Below are positions 19,751-31,631 of a DNA stretch of 64,000 bases, in pieces (position 1 is the first letter of the stretch; every line of letters starts with the position of its first letter). Source of the stretch: Flectonema sp. DT1601 (taxonomy: Eukaryota > Euglenozoa > Diplonemea > Diplonemida > Diplonemidae). Below the pieces are notes generated by a model, which had not been told where the DNA came from, did no database searches, and worked only from the letters and a program-made list of their open reading frames with translations. The stretch covers positions 372,001-436,000 of the forward strand of contig OZ025807.1 in the NCBI GenBank assembly GCA_964019425.1, written 5' to 3'. Both the position numbers and the translations under genes were made by a program.

Positions 19751-20280
19751 CTTGGGGGTCACAAACCCCCAAAGGAAAAAAAAAAAAAAAACGGAAAAAA
19801 ATATTGCTTGAATTTCTACCCACCTAAAGAACTTTGAAAGGTAGAAGAAACCTCTTGCGAATAAATGAAAGAAAGAAACCATAATATAAAAATCAATTCT
19901 CGGGTGGCCTGTCGACAAAAAAAAGAAAAACTAACTTACAAACTCAGGCATTTGCTCACCAAACACAACTTCACCTTGTTAATTGACTCGGGGAACAAAC
20001 TAAACTTAACCCGCAAAAGTAAAAAACATGAATGAAAGTTTTTTTTTTTTTTTTGTTCTCCCCCTTGTTATTTTATTTTTTTTTTTTTTTTTTTTTCCTT
20101 CGTTCTTGATTTGACATGCAAAGATGACATTTACTTAAACTCACGTTTTCTTCAATAATTAACAACCCCCATTAGAATTTATCATATTCCTCAGTCACAA
20201 AGCATGAATACATGCTAAGACTCGCAACTAATAAGTGCGCCAACTTCACAGAGATGAATCACCGATATAAGTATTTGGTA

Positions 20281-22112
20281 TCAGCTTCCCATTAGTTGAG
20301 ACACGTCAAATGTCTGTGGGTTATTTATGTAGTCATCAAATGTTGATGACAGTGAAGCCAGATTGATTGCAGAAGACGATGCATCAATAGCTGGAGCAGG
20401 TGTTGATAATAAATTAGCTCCCTGAACAGATTGCCGTATAGCAACTGGTGCATTCACAGGCACTGGTTGGTGTTGAGGAACTGGAGCATTAACAGTGCCA
20501 GTCAAGTCGATTAGTCTACATAATTGCTCTCCAGACTCAGGAGGAAGTTCTTCATCGTTAACACATGAAGTGAGTACAGAGTTGCTGTATGATCTGAGAT
20601 GTTCGATGTCATTTCTTCGAACACATCCTGCGTGTTCCCAAACAACTCTCGTCATCCTCGTCCAGTTTGCAGGGGTTTTATCTGTTGGAAACCTCCTCCT
20701 TGATGGGCCTGTAATAGAAGCATAACCGCTAAAGATCCTGTGTTGGATTTGTTTTGTATCGAGTGGGTTCATGTATTGTTTTTTTTATTAAATGTAAAAT
20801 AGTTATCACATACTCACTATCTTTGACGATAAATAATAAATAAAGTTTGTATCCCTGTCTAATGAGGTTGTCCCACTTTGAACCCATTTCTACATCAGTT
20901 CTCCAAAGATCGGAATCAAGAGAGGCTCTGATTTCTGAATACGCATTACCGACAGCAACAAAATACTTCGTACGAGAAGATTGTGGTTGCATTGGTAGTT
21001 CTGCCAGCTGCTGCTGTCCTCCCATTTGCTGAACACCTACAGGTGTCTGCTGTTGTTGCTGTTGCTGTACTTTTTGAACAAGTGATGTGAGATTAGATGC
21101 TCCTCCTGCTGCTTGCTGTGATTGATGTTTTTTTTTTGTTTTTTTTTATTTATTGAAAATGAAATAACACAATGAACTGAAATAACATACCAACAACTGC
21201 AGCAGTTGCATATTTTTCTGTTGTTGCTGAGCAAGAAGTACAGAAATATCACCTCCATTCCCTGATGACCCCAATGCGACTGGCTGGGGATTACTGAGAA
21301 GACCAGGATTCTGTTGCTGAGGTTGCGGCTGAAGCTGAAGTGGTTGATGCTGTTGTTTATTATTGTACTTCTTTAACCCGATTGATGAAAGTATTACTTA
21401 GACATCGTAAAGTAACAATCCGACTAAGAACAATAAATAAATACCTGAATTCTCTGCTGTTTGAGTAGCTGGTTACCGTTATCATCAAGTTGACGCTTTG
21501 CTGGGTTAATAAAGTCGGGTTGTCTCTGACCAACAGGTGTGATAACAGGATGGTTAACTGAACCATCCGCAGCCGGAAGCAGAGCATTCGGCCAAACTTG
21601 TACCGGGGCAGGCTGGGGAGGAGCTCCCGGATTTAATAAATTTACCGTCTGCGGCTGCGAAGGAAGGGGTGCTGGAACCGGTGCCTGTGGCCCTAAAGGG
21701 GCAGGCGCAGATGGATCGAACCCAGGATCATCTATCTCTAAGTATAATTTGGGTTCTTGTCCAGGTGTCGCTGGGTTATTTAGTGTTTGATGCGCCTTCA
21801 CGAGAGCAGTCGCTGATTCCATAAGAACTTTACCTGTTTTTTTTTTATATTATTAACTAACAAACCTATTAATTAAACCACCCTTCATGAATACTAACAT
21901 TACACACCTACACGGTTTGGAGCAATCTGACAATCAACAACAGGTCCAAAAGATTCCATGAACTTTCCCAAATCAATTGCTGACCATCGCATAGGGAGGT
22001 TCGTAACCAATAAATGAGGAAGTGGCCTGAGGGCCATCATTTTACCTCCTTTTCCTCCTTTCTTACCTCCCTTCTTTCCTCCCTTACCTCCATCAAATGG
22101 AAGGCTTTGCAT
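20281..22112 (-). CDS. RRM-containing Gln/Pro-rich RNA-binding protein, five exons, 503 aa
   Basis: Exons on the minus strand are 22112-21908, 21833-21445, 21349-21191, 21115-20814 and 20737-20281. All are GT-AG and the join is in frame throughout. A basic Gly/Lys start (GGKKGGKKGGKGGK, residues 11-24) leads to one RRM at about 33-95, beginning HLLVTNLPMRWSAIDLGKFM, with a weak RNP1. A Pro-rich stretch and a Gln-rich middle with runs of 4-6 glutamines follow, then a helical C-terminal region (about 295-420, KYFVAVGNAYSEIRASL and onward) that I cannot assign. The layout resembles metazoan and fungal splicing or mRNA-binding factors, but no orthologue is named. The ATG lies 7 bases after a classic tract, TTTCTCTTTTCAG. 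Confidence 0.88.
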
Positions 22113-22390
22113 TTAATAACTGAAAAGAGAAAGTAACTTACTCATTACAATACAACAGGGTACTTCTACACATGTAAGGTACAAAAATTGATGGTGTAAA
22201 TGATAATACACAACAAACATAATTTCTATAAATCAAAAACTAAATCCACAGATCTGTAAAGTCTGATAAACATAAAATACACCTGGTAGTGGTGGTGGTG
22301 GTGGTGACAGCTGACAGGGTGATCAATACGATTGCCACAATGTCTGAAAAGACTTGTGTGAGTTAAAGAGAAAAAAGAACAAATAACATC

Positions 22391-25300
22391 TCAGCCATAA
22401 CTTTGACTTTGGTTTTCTACAGTGCGTCTGAGCTTCTGAACGTAACATTGTTTGCGTTCGTCAGGCGTAGGACCTCTGCCAACACCTTCAGGTGAGAGTG
22501 GCCGCATATGACATGTCATTCCTGTTGAGCGAGCCTGAAGTGCTAATTGTCTGAGAGAAGTCGTCTTCTCTTCATGATGATCAATTGACTTTTGTGTTTG
22601 AATCGCACGTTGTTTTCTCATTGCGGTGACTTCTAAGTGTCTGTCGGAATTCTTTTCCTGAAGCTCTATAACAGGAGACACTATTTTATCACCGTGTTTC
22701 ATTAATTCTTCTTCTGTTGAAGCAGCGTCTTCAGCTGCCTGATCAGCACGTGCTTTGAGATTTGAAATATCCAGCGATAAGATTTGTTTTTGTTTTTCTA
22801 AGTCACGTAGAGTTATCAAATAATCTGCTTTCTTTGGGTCGAGTGTTGTTTTTGACATGTCTCGAAGATGCTCTACAGCAGCAGTATGGCCATCAAGCTC
22901 CTGTAAACGACATTCTTTCGCAAACAACAAGTCACCCAAAGTGCTGTAATACTCTGTGAATTGTGAGTAGAATTCTCTCCTTTCTCTCAGAAGGACGTAC
23001 TCTGTTTCTTGTTTTGCTTTGTTCGTTGCTTCTTGAACTTTATTTTGAGTTTTCTTTGCAAAGTCTTCTACCAATTCGAAAGCTTTACCACTTGCTTGCA
23101 CTTTCACTAACAATTCTTGAAGGGTTTCCTTTAGTTTGATTGCCGCTGATTGGGTTGCTTCGTTTGTTAGGATTTGTTCTTCGTGAATAACTTTTTCATG
23201 TTTTAAATCATTTATTAACCCACTGCGTTCATCACCTAGAGCGGTAAGCTCTTGATAAAGTGTTCTGATGGTCTGAAATACCTGTTTGAGAATAATGTTT
23301 CATTTTATTTGCATAAAAAAAAAAAAAAATGAAAGTAATGAACTTTTTTATACTTTCACCGCACATACCTCATTTTGTTTTTTCGCATTTGCAATGAGAG
23401 ATACTTTGCAGGCCCCCTGTAGCTTCTGCATCTGCATTCGTTTATCGATGATTTGCTGTTGGAGAGTACTCAACTCAGCATCAATATTATCCAAATCGGA
23501 AGATATATTTTCACATAAAGGATACTGACGATCACGTTCAGCTTCAACTGCTGCTGCGAGTGAATTACTCTCAGTTGCTAATTGTGCTACTAATGACTGA
23601 CCTTGAGCCGAATCAATAAGAAGTGTTAACCTTGCGAGGTGTGTTTCTACTACTTCTTGTAGTACGTCATCCATTTCATTATGAAGTACCTATTTTTTAT
23701 TAGTTAGCGAACCCGACATACTGGATAGACACCCCCAGGGTGGAACGGTTTACCACCCTGTCCCCAATACACCCAAACACAAGTTAAACGAAGGAAATGA
23801 AGAGAAGATCAGAGGTGGGGTCGCCCCCAGTAGCTCACATCTCATTCGAAAGAATCGTCAGAAATGAGGAATGCCTTATGGAGTTTACTAATCATCATTT
23901 CAGTAGAGAGGAAAGACAGATTGCAACAATTCAACCAGAAGAGGGTGAAGCCAGTAGTACGCTGCGCAATACAACAGAACTCGTAACTTGAAACTGAAGC
24001 AATGTGTTGCTGTGGGGTTGATGTGAGGAGGGTACGGAGAGCTGCAGTTCGAAGAAGGCAATGAAGAGAAGATCAGAGGTGGGGTCGCCCCCAGTAGCTC
24101 ACATCTCATTCGAAAGAATCGTCAGAAATGAGGAATGCCTTATGGAGTTTACTAATCATCATTTCAGTAGAGAGGAAAGACAGATTGCAACAATTCAACC
24201 AGAAGAGGGTGAAGCCAGTAGTACGCTGCGCAATACAACAGAACTCGTAACTTGAAACTGAAGCAATGTGTTGCTGTGGGGTTGATGTGAGGAGGGTACG
24301 GAGAGCTGCAGTTCGAAGAAGGCAATGAAGAGAAGATCAGAGGTGGGGTCGCCCCCAGTAGCTCACATCTCATTCGAAAGAATCGTCAGAAATGAGGAAT
24401 GCCTTATGGAGTTTACTAATCATCATTTCAGTAGAGAGGAAAGACAGATTGCAACAATTCAACCAGAAGAGGGTGAAGCCAGTAGTACGCTGCGCAATAC
24501 AACAGAACTCGTAACTTGAAACTGAAGCAATGTGTTGCTGTGGGGTTGATGTGAGGAGGGTACGGAGAGCTGCAGTTCGAAGAAGGCAATGAAGAGAAGA
24601 TCAGAGGTGGGGTCGCCCCCAGTAGCTCACATCTCATTCGAAAGAATCGTCAGAAATGAGGAATGCCTTATGGAGTTTACTAATCATCATTTCAGTGAGG
24701 AGGTAAATATTCCAACCAAAGACAGTTGACAACAATTACATACCTCAGCAGTGGCCATGTCTTCCCTTTCATTAAGAGCTTGATTTCGTTGAACAACCAG
24801 TCTGTCTAATTTCATGTGTAGGTCTCTCAATGTGGGATCAGAACGAGAAAGGACAGCCAGGATCTCACTCGTAGCTGCCGAATCAATATTTGACAACTCG
24901 TAGATAGCTCTCGCTGATTGAATTAAATCTTTATTAAGATTCGTTGAATTGACTCCTTGAAGCTGAACCAACTGGTCTTTAAGACTGTGAGTCTTCTTCG
25001 CATTTATATTATCAAGAAATTTTGTTAGAGTTTGGTTGAAGTAGAAATCTGTGTTTGTATCGTCAGAATATCTGTTATTTTATATTAGTGACAGCTGGTG
25101 ATTAACACTAAGGGGAACTGCATCTGAATAAAAACACACCTTGGAAGCAAATTTTCAAGCTCCGTCGCTGAAATAGATAACTTAATACGAGCTATGACCT
25201 CACTTTGACTAAGGACGACAGTAGAAGTGCATTTAGTTGCTTGTTGTTGTTTGTCAAGAAGATCTCCTCCTATTTGATGCCAAACTTCAAAATCTGCTTG

Positions 25301-25435
25301 TTGAGCAGCTGAATTCTCTTCTATTTTCGTATGTTGTCTGTGTAGTTTATTCTCATGAACATTCAGGTCACTTAGGACCATCTCGTTGGTCAGCCGTTGC
25401 TGCTTCTGCTGCCTCAAGTTATCCACGTGAGTCAT
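22391..25435 (-). CDS. Coiled-coil protein, four exons, 611 aa
   Basis: Exons on the minus strand are 25435-25140, 25071-24744, 23689-23369 and 23281-22391, with GT-AG introns (GTGTGT, GTATGT, GTATGT) and an uninterrupted join. The protein is nearly all helical with heptad patterns (for example residues 120-470), rich in Glu, Gln, Lys and Leu. The tail is short and basic (PDERKQCYVQKLRRTVE). No enzymatic motif is seen. Length and composition suit a cytoskeletal, basal-body or flagellar structural protein (inference). Intron 2 is about 1 kb and holds the 264-bp satellite array and a hairpin repeat. The first exon could be internal, because its upstream acceptor (AATAAAG, 4 bases before ATG) is weak. 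Confidence 0.82.
23701..23776 (+). repeat. Hairpin element, copy A
   Basis: Sits in intron 2 of the coiled-coil gene beside its 3' splice site. After TAGTTAGC and GATAGACAC comes a perfect 8-bp stem, CAGGGTGG with CCACCCTG, around an AACGGTTTA loop, then TCCCCAATA. A related element at 29796-29884 has a different but equally perfect stem. Confidence 0.65.
23797..24696. repeat. 264-bp tandem satellite, 3.4 copies
   Basis: Three full units (23797-24060, 24061-24324, 24325-24588) appear identical base for base, followed by 108 bases of a fourth. Each unit contains an open frame of 64 codons on plus and 69 on minus, which repeat exactly and are by-products of the array. The array fills most of intron 2 of the 611-aa coiled-coil gene. 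Confidence 0.95.
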
Positions 25436-25944
25436 GTTTCTTTATTTTTATTTTTTTTCCCTTTTGTTTTTTTTTCATTGAATAAAATATTTTTGGTTTT
25501 TTGGACAAAAAAAAAAAAAAAAAAAAAAAAAATATCAGTCATCAATCCTAAATATCCACACCATAGTATTTTATATAAATATTTCAGTCTCTAACTGGTT
25601 CCCCTGACTCAGACAGCATATATAATATTAACATCACTAAGAAACAACAAGTCAGCACTGCTGCTAAAAACAATTCATGATATTTAACTACATTGTTATG
25701 TCTTCGTGTAGGTTTGGAGGTCATTTGTCAATTTTGAATATTCCTTTGTTTTTGAGTTGATTTGATTCTAACATATAAAACTAAACATAATATCACTAAA
25801 AAAAGATAACACATGAACTCCCCATTTTTTTATCATTATTTGTTAGCTTGTTTTAAAGAATATTTGTGTTGAAAGGAGAGGATTAATATTTTGTGTAATG
25901 ATTAGCAATACAATATAAATCTATTAACAGAATACAAATAATTA
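25436..25944. other. Intergenic region
   Basis: About 500 AT-rich bases between two coiled-coil genes, with an A run of about 25 at 25507-25531. No gene seen. Confidence 0.5.
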
Positions 25945-27147
25945 TTATTTAGAGGTATCGTTGGATGAGGTTTCTACCTGAGGCGGAGGAGGAGAAGGAG
26001 AAGTTTCTCGTTTGTGTTTTCGCTTTGCAAGAAGACCACGAACATCAGCTAATGATGATCGAAGTGTGTGTAGGACTTCAACCTGTTCGGGAGTAGGTTC
26101 AGGTGTTACCACTATTGGATCTGGAGGGTGTTGGTAGTTATCTATTATATACCGCAACTGCTGACTGTGTTGTTCCTGAACCTGACGGAGTTGATGCTGA
26201 TCTCTAACTAGCTGACTGTGTTGCTCAACCTGAGGATCAAACTCTAAAACACGTTTCTCTTCAGAAGTAATCTCACGCTCATCTCTAACACATTCATCTG
26301 ACGGACTTGTAAAAGCATCTTCTTCGATACTGAGCATCCTAACAACAGATTCAACACCTAAATGTTCTGATGTCCCTTCTCTGTCTTCTCTCTTTTTTAA
26401 ATAACCAGCAGTCAGCATTCTCTGAGCTTCTTTTAATCTATTATTCTCAACTGAGTAATCCTCAATTCTGAGAGTGAGTGTTTCACACATTTCTGAAGTA
26501 GCTAAATGTTCTTCTCTGAGTGTTGCCAGTTCCTGCATTAGTTTGTTGTTTAATTGTTTGTAAGGAGCGATTTGCTGAAGTGCCTCTAAAACAGAATTCT
26601 CTTTTTCACTTTGGAATGTCGCTTTCGAAGCGACGAGTTGCGACTGAAGATCAGAAACAGCAGCGTTGCCCTGAGATATTGTATTCGTCAAGTGTTGAAT
26701 TGTTTTTTCAAGTGCTGAGCGATCCTTTGCAGTCGACAGCTGTGTTGCTGTCAATCTCTCTTGCAAAGCAGCTATTTGAGTGGCCATCCCGGACTCGAAC
26801 TTGTCAGCATGAGCAGCACGTTCCTGTGCACGTTCTGTTGTCTTCGCAGCATTCATCAGTTTTTTATATGTTTCTTCTTTTAATTTCTGGAGCTCATTAC
26901 TAGCACTGCAAGCTCTCACTACAGCTTCATCATGTTTCATTGCCTTAGTTCGTAGGATGTTATTATCTTCTTGAAGTCGTTGGATTTCTATTTTCATTTC
27001 GATACAAGCTTGGGTTACTCTTTCAAGTTTTGCTTTTGATTCTTCGTGTTGTGCTCGTTCTTCTTCCAATGTTATTTTTAACACGTCGCGATAACCCTCC
27101 TGTACTCCAACTAGGGCCAGTTTGTCATTGGCCATTTTATGTGCCAT
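25945..27147 (-). CDS. Coiled-coil protein, 400 aa
   Basis: Single exon. Residues 1-270 are a nearly continuous coiled coil (LKITLEEERAQHEESKAKLE, QRLQEDNNILR and so on). Residues 290-345 are Gln/His-rich and helical (QHSQLVRDQHQLRQVQEQHS). The tail is basic and Ser/Pro-rich (KRKHKRETSPSPPPPQ). It has no catalytic motif and no signal peptide. It lies directly upstream of the other coiled-coil gene on the same strand, suggesting related structural roles, though shared strand alone is weak evidence in this window. An AG (CAGTTGTAG) after a T-rich tract lies 22 bases before the ATG. A second ATG at codon 5 is also possible. Confidence 0.8.
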   Translation of the reverse strand: MAHKMANDKLALVGVQEGYRDVLKITLEEERAQHEESKAKLERVTQACIEMKIEIQRLQEDNNILRTKAMKHDEAVVRACSASNELQKLKEETYKKLMNAAKTTERAQERAAHADKFESGMATQIAALQERLTATQLSTAKDRSALEKTIQHLTNTISQGNAAVSDLQSQLVASKATFQSEKENSVLEALQQIAPYKQLNNKLMQELATLREEHLATSEMCETLTLRIEDYSVENNRLKEAQRMLTAGYLKKREDREGTSEHLGVESVVRMLSIEEDAFTSPSDECVRDEREITSEEKRVLEFDPQVEQHSQLVRDQHQLRQVQEQHSQQLRYIIDNYQHPPDPIVVTPEPTPEQVEVLHTLRSSLADVRGLLAKRKHKRETSPSPPPPQVETSSNDTSK

Positions 27148-27437
27148 TTTATTTCAGTAATTAACTTCACTACAACTGATGTTAAAAATAATAATAATAA
27201 TAAAAACAGTACTATCAGAAGCATAACATTTATTTTTCCGCTGAACTGTGAAAACATGATCGCAACTTAGAAGGAAAAAAAAAAGACCAAGTTGGTTGTT
27301 TTTTTTTATTTAGCTAGACTGTAACTTCGTTGCTGATCAAGATAAATATTCTTTTTTTTTGTTTTGTTTTTTTGTCCCTATTGGGAATATCCTTAGTTTC
27401 CCCCACGAGTTAGTACTAATGGTCAATAGTCAATCAA

Positions 27438-27553
27438 AAACCATTCAGATAAGCAGCCTTATATATTTTGTTGATAGCTAACTTTACTGGCGGAACAGGG
27501 AAATAGATAACATGACATAATAAATAACGGCTCTTAATCTGAATATGGTTTCT
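27438..27553. mobile_element. MITE-like inverted-repeat element, copy B
   Basis: Bounded by AAACCATTCAGATAAG and CTTAATCTGAATATGGTT, followed by CTTCTCCGACTTCGTCGG as in copy A. The interior differs from copy A, so conservation is concentrated at the ends. Confidence 0.55.
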
Positions 27554-28160
27554 TCTCCGACTTCGTCGGTGTAAAAAGAAAATCAAAAGAAAGATATCGT
27601 AGGACGGTTTCCTCACGACGTCATAATTAATCCAACACTGCTGTATAGTACGCAGTAACAGGGGACCTAATCTGTAGCCGTCTCCGAAGACTCAGCATAG
27701 ATTGTTAAATCACGTCTTTTTTTTTTTTTTTTTTTTTGCAACATGGCAAAAATACACAAAAGTGGCCCAAAAATACACCAAAAACTGGCTGAGATGAGCC
27801 GGTTCTCTACCAGGGAACGAATAATTTAAGGCAAAGCTTCAACTGTTCACAAGAATGAATCGTTGGCGTATCCTGAAGAAGGCATACACAGTTTAAATTT
27901 ATGTAACGCGGTTGCACCTCCAGCATTTTAAGTAGTTCCATTTTGAAGTGTACCTGGTCACAAGTCGAGAAACACTCCTCCCGAAATTTATGGATTTACC
28001 GAACTTTGCGGACCGCAGTCAGGCCAGAGCCAGGTTCGGTGTATTTTGGGCCATAACCAGAAAAAAAGAAGAAAAAAAAACACACTCGGAGAGAGCACGA
28101 ATTAGGTAGAAACATGAGTTTATTTTTTTAATAAGTTCACTAAATCAAAATATAAAAAAA

Positions 28161-28330
28161 GAATCGGCAAACTTCACTTTTTTACTTGCTCACTCAACAC
28201 TTTTATTTTGTTTGTGCGCAACCAGGTAGAAAATCTTAATAAAGGAAATAGGTAAGTTTACGCTGCCACAATTCTCTTTCTACCGAACAATGGGTTTTGT
28301 AGGTACAAAAAAAAAAAAGAAAAAAAAGTC
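28161..28330. repeat. Dispersed repeat matching aminopeptidase intron 3
   Basis: Shares GAATCGGCAAACTTCAC, AGGTAAGTTTACGCTG and TTCTCTTTCTACCGAACA with 13376-13542, ending in the same A-rich tail. A shorter echo of the middle part (GCCGCAATTCTCTTTC) lies near 29185. Confidence 0.65.
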
Positions 28331-29795
28331 ATAAAAACTAAAATAATTAGTTAGTATTAACAAAATTATGAATAAAAAAAATTAAAGTCAAGGTCAATCA
28401 ACGAAAATATTACCGCAACTGGAAATATTACTGCGTGGAAAAAAAAACCACACTAATTTCCAAATCTGCAAAAAAATCGCACTAATTTTTCCAACGCAGT
28501 AGTATTTCCACTACACTAATATGTCTTCTCAGAATTGATTTTTTTCCAGCAACATTTTTCTGCTGGTACACTTAGATGCCTTACACAACAAAAAAGCAAC
28601 CAATTTTTTTTCTACCACCAAGTGGAAAAAACAGCACTAATTTTTCTACTTGCAGTAGGCAAAAATACAAACAGAAGATGGCTATGAGTCTAAATAACTA
28701 AATAGATGAACCGCAATACATCAAACAAGAAATAATGATTTAGTTTCGGCCTAAAATTAAAAAAAGATCTTTCCTTCGGATTATACACCTTACCCAAGAA
28801 AACAAGGGGGAGACTTGGTGCGAAGACGACGGTAACGACCACAGTCGGTATTTGCCACATCAGCAGGTTTTCACAAATAAATAAATAAGTATGTATGCAT
28901 CATGGTAAAATGAGTTTCAAAATAAAATAAACTGTCTTGTAGTTCCAACACTACAGTGAGAAAATAATCAGTATCTCACTAAATAATTCATATTTTTTTT
29001 TTGTTTTTTTTTGACTGAGTGAAGATTTTCAATCTAGTAGACATCTGCTCCTGTTGGACCATATGACTTTTGTCACAACACATTCGTGACGAGATAAAGG
29101 CTCAACAGTGTTGATGTGGGTGTCATATATATATATTTTTTTTTGTGTGCGCAATCGAAAACTAGCCTATAAAGTAAGGTAGTGCCGCAATTCTCTTTCG
29201 CTCGTAAAACACGCATGTCTTCCAGATGAAAAACAAGCGAGCGAGATGAGGGATACAAAGAAGTGTTAGTAAATGACTAAAGAAAACAAAAGAGGAATAA
29301 TCGGAGGGAGTGGAGGGGGAAGTTTGGTACGATACGAAAAGATTTATCTGGGAAGGTGAAAAAAATAAACAATCTTTTTTATTCCATACACTCTCTTTAT
29401 AATACGACCATATGTGCCATGTCTACATATCACAGTAGAATCTCCTGGAACACAGTACCGAGGACCGTTCATCGCCCAGTTGTCCAAAGCATTATATTTG
29501 TACTGTGGGCTTGCCGAAAGCTTTACAAAAGTACCGGCACATAGCCATATCACTCAGCAAGAAATGAATACAAAAGGATCAGGTAAGATGGAGAGTCAGT
29601 TTATGGTCATAACTGCATCGGACCAAGAGAGTGACTTCGTGTGTTTGATTTATGTTAAGTTAAAGGCAGCATGCTGTGTAACCAATAATGCTGGGTCGAC
29701 ATATCTGAGGATACTCACACTCAGAGGGGGAAGGTCGTCAGGTTCTATTCATCAGATGCTTGTCGAAGAATGTTTGCTGCTCAACAAAAAAGTTA

Positions 29796-29884
29796 GTTAG
29801 CTAGCAAGTCCGACTACAATCGAATACCCGTTAGATAGACACAACAGGTAGGAACGGTTAACTACCTGTGAGTCCCCAATAATA
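29796..29884 (+). repeat. Hairpin element, copy B
   Basis: Shares TTAGTTAGC, CCGAC, GATAGACAC, AACGGTT and TCCCCAATA with copy A at 23701, but its stem is ACAGGTAG with CTACCTGT. Changes on one arm are matched on the other. Confidence 0.65.
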
Positions 29885-30910
29885 CGATATTATGTCAAAA
29901 AGACTCTGAGAATACAGAATAACACAACAAATATGTCGACCAAAAAAAAAAAAAATACCAAAAATAAATTAAAAAATAAAATAACAACAATATCATTATG
30001 AACGAAGCACATCCATAATAAACCCCTATTGACCACGAAACAGAAATATAATGTACCACCGCAAAAGACAGCAGAACTAAAAACAAAATAAGAACAGAAC
30101 AAAAAGCTCTACTTGTAAGCTATAAGAATGTGCTGTTAATTATTTTTTTTTTGTTTTTTTGTTTAACTAATCTTTTACAGTTTCCTAATAAAACAAGAAA
30201 GAATACAAAAAAAAACAAAAAAAAAAAAAACCATTCACACAACAGGCTGGAGTTTTAGGTGCCTTAATCTTTTCCTACGACCGTCTCAAAGTTGATAACT
30301 CAAATCACCTCAACGAAATAAATAAAAAGATTCGGAGGGGGTGGTGATAGACTCTATTTTGTCGTGTTTATTTTATTTGCAATAAAACAACGGAGTTTAC
30401 ATACCAAACTGATCAGATCAGCCAAACTAACCAAAAACTACACAAAATAGCAATGCAACACATCTTGATTATTATTATTTTTTTTTTTTTTAAAAAAAAA
30501 ACGAAATCAAAGCAGTTACATATCGGACAATATAGAAAACAGTAATAATTTTTATAAATAATAAATTGGGTTATAAAGCCAAACTGAAAAAAAAGAAATG
30601 ACAGAAGAATTAAGCTTCATGTTAGATGCTTGCGCATGAGACACATTCCAGACGATCCAGAGACGTAGCTTTCGTCAATGCCCGTGCTAAGAATCACCCG
30701 ACATAGGAGTCAGTGTTGCCGAAATAAGAAAATCTAAAGAAGGTTTACGCGTGTTGTCCAACTTTATTGTTAGCTGGAAACGATAAAAGAAATCACAACA
30801 CGATTTAATTATAAAACATTCACACGAATACATGAGGAGGTTAGATGACGAACAGAGAGAAGACACGTTTTGCTCAATTATTTATTGCAAATAAATTGTT
30901 TCGTATCCAA

Positions 30911-30947
<37 letters not shown>

Positions 30948-31631
30948 CTAAGAAAAGCTTTTCAGATGAAGCTGAGACCAAGACAAAAGTTAACTTAATG
31001 CTAATTACATTGAAGATAGAATTGTTTGGTCCTACCTGTTTGGTCAGTGAGCAACTTCAGAACTGAGGGTCTGAATAACCAACCCACACAGACGAGACCA
31101 TCAGAATGAAGAGAGAATGAAATTATTTCCATATTCCTCATAATTCCATTTAAAACCATTCTGAATGACGTAATCACATCCAATGCCGCCGTCCTGAATG
31201 AAAATAAAACCCGAAACACGACTGGGTGTTCATCCAAGCAGTTAACATTGTAAGGGTCTCACTGAAGACTTTAAAAAAATAGGACCACAAGATTTACACA
31301 ACGCGAACAACCTGTACCAATCTGTAAGGAGGGAATCTGAGACAGTTGGTGTAGCAGTTTGTGTGAAACACTTTTTTTTTTTCCTAATTTCAAATTGATG
31401 TTTCTTAGCGATAATAAGAAATTAACTATTGTTGGGGAAAAAAAAAAAAGAAAAAAAAAACATAACTCCTCTATTTTTTTCACGGCAATATAATCTTTGA
31501 CTTATAGACATCACTGAATGTTAATCAATGCCGGAGTGTTAGTTAAATTAATTATATTTTATCTCAAAGGGAGAGAGAAAAAAAGTATTATTAAAAAATG
31601 GTAACACAGAGTAAACGAAACGATCAGATTC

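Larger units (their letters stand above)
27148..31631. other. Repeat-rich intergenic region
   Basis: About 4.5 kb with no gene I can defend. It includes an inverted-repeat element (27438-27553), a copy of the aminopeptidase-intron repeat (28161-28330), alternating elements around 28400-28650 with repeated CACTAATTT motifs, open frames around 29340-29800 of uncertain status, a hairpin element (29796-29884) and an A run of about 36 at 30910. Confidence 0.5.

Noticed and set aside
23797-24519. Three identical 64-aa plus-strand proteins and three 69-aa minus-strand ones
   Set aside because: They are by-products of the 264-bp satellite, with no start context and no family.
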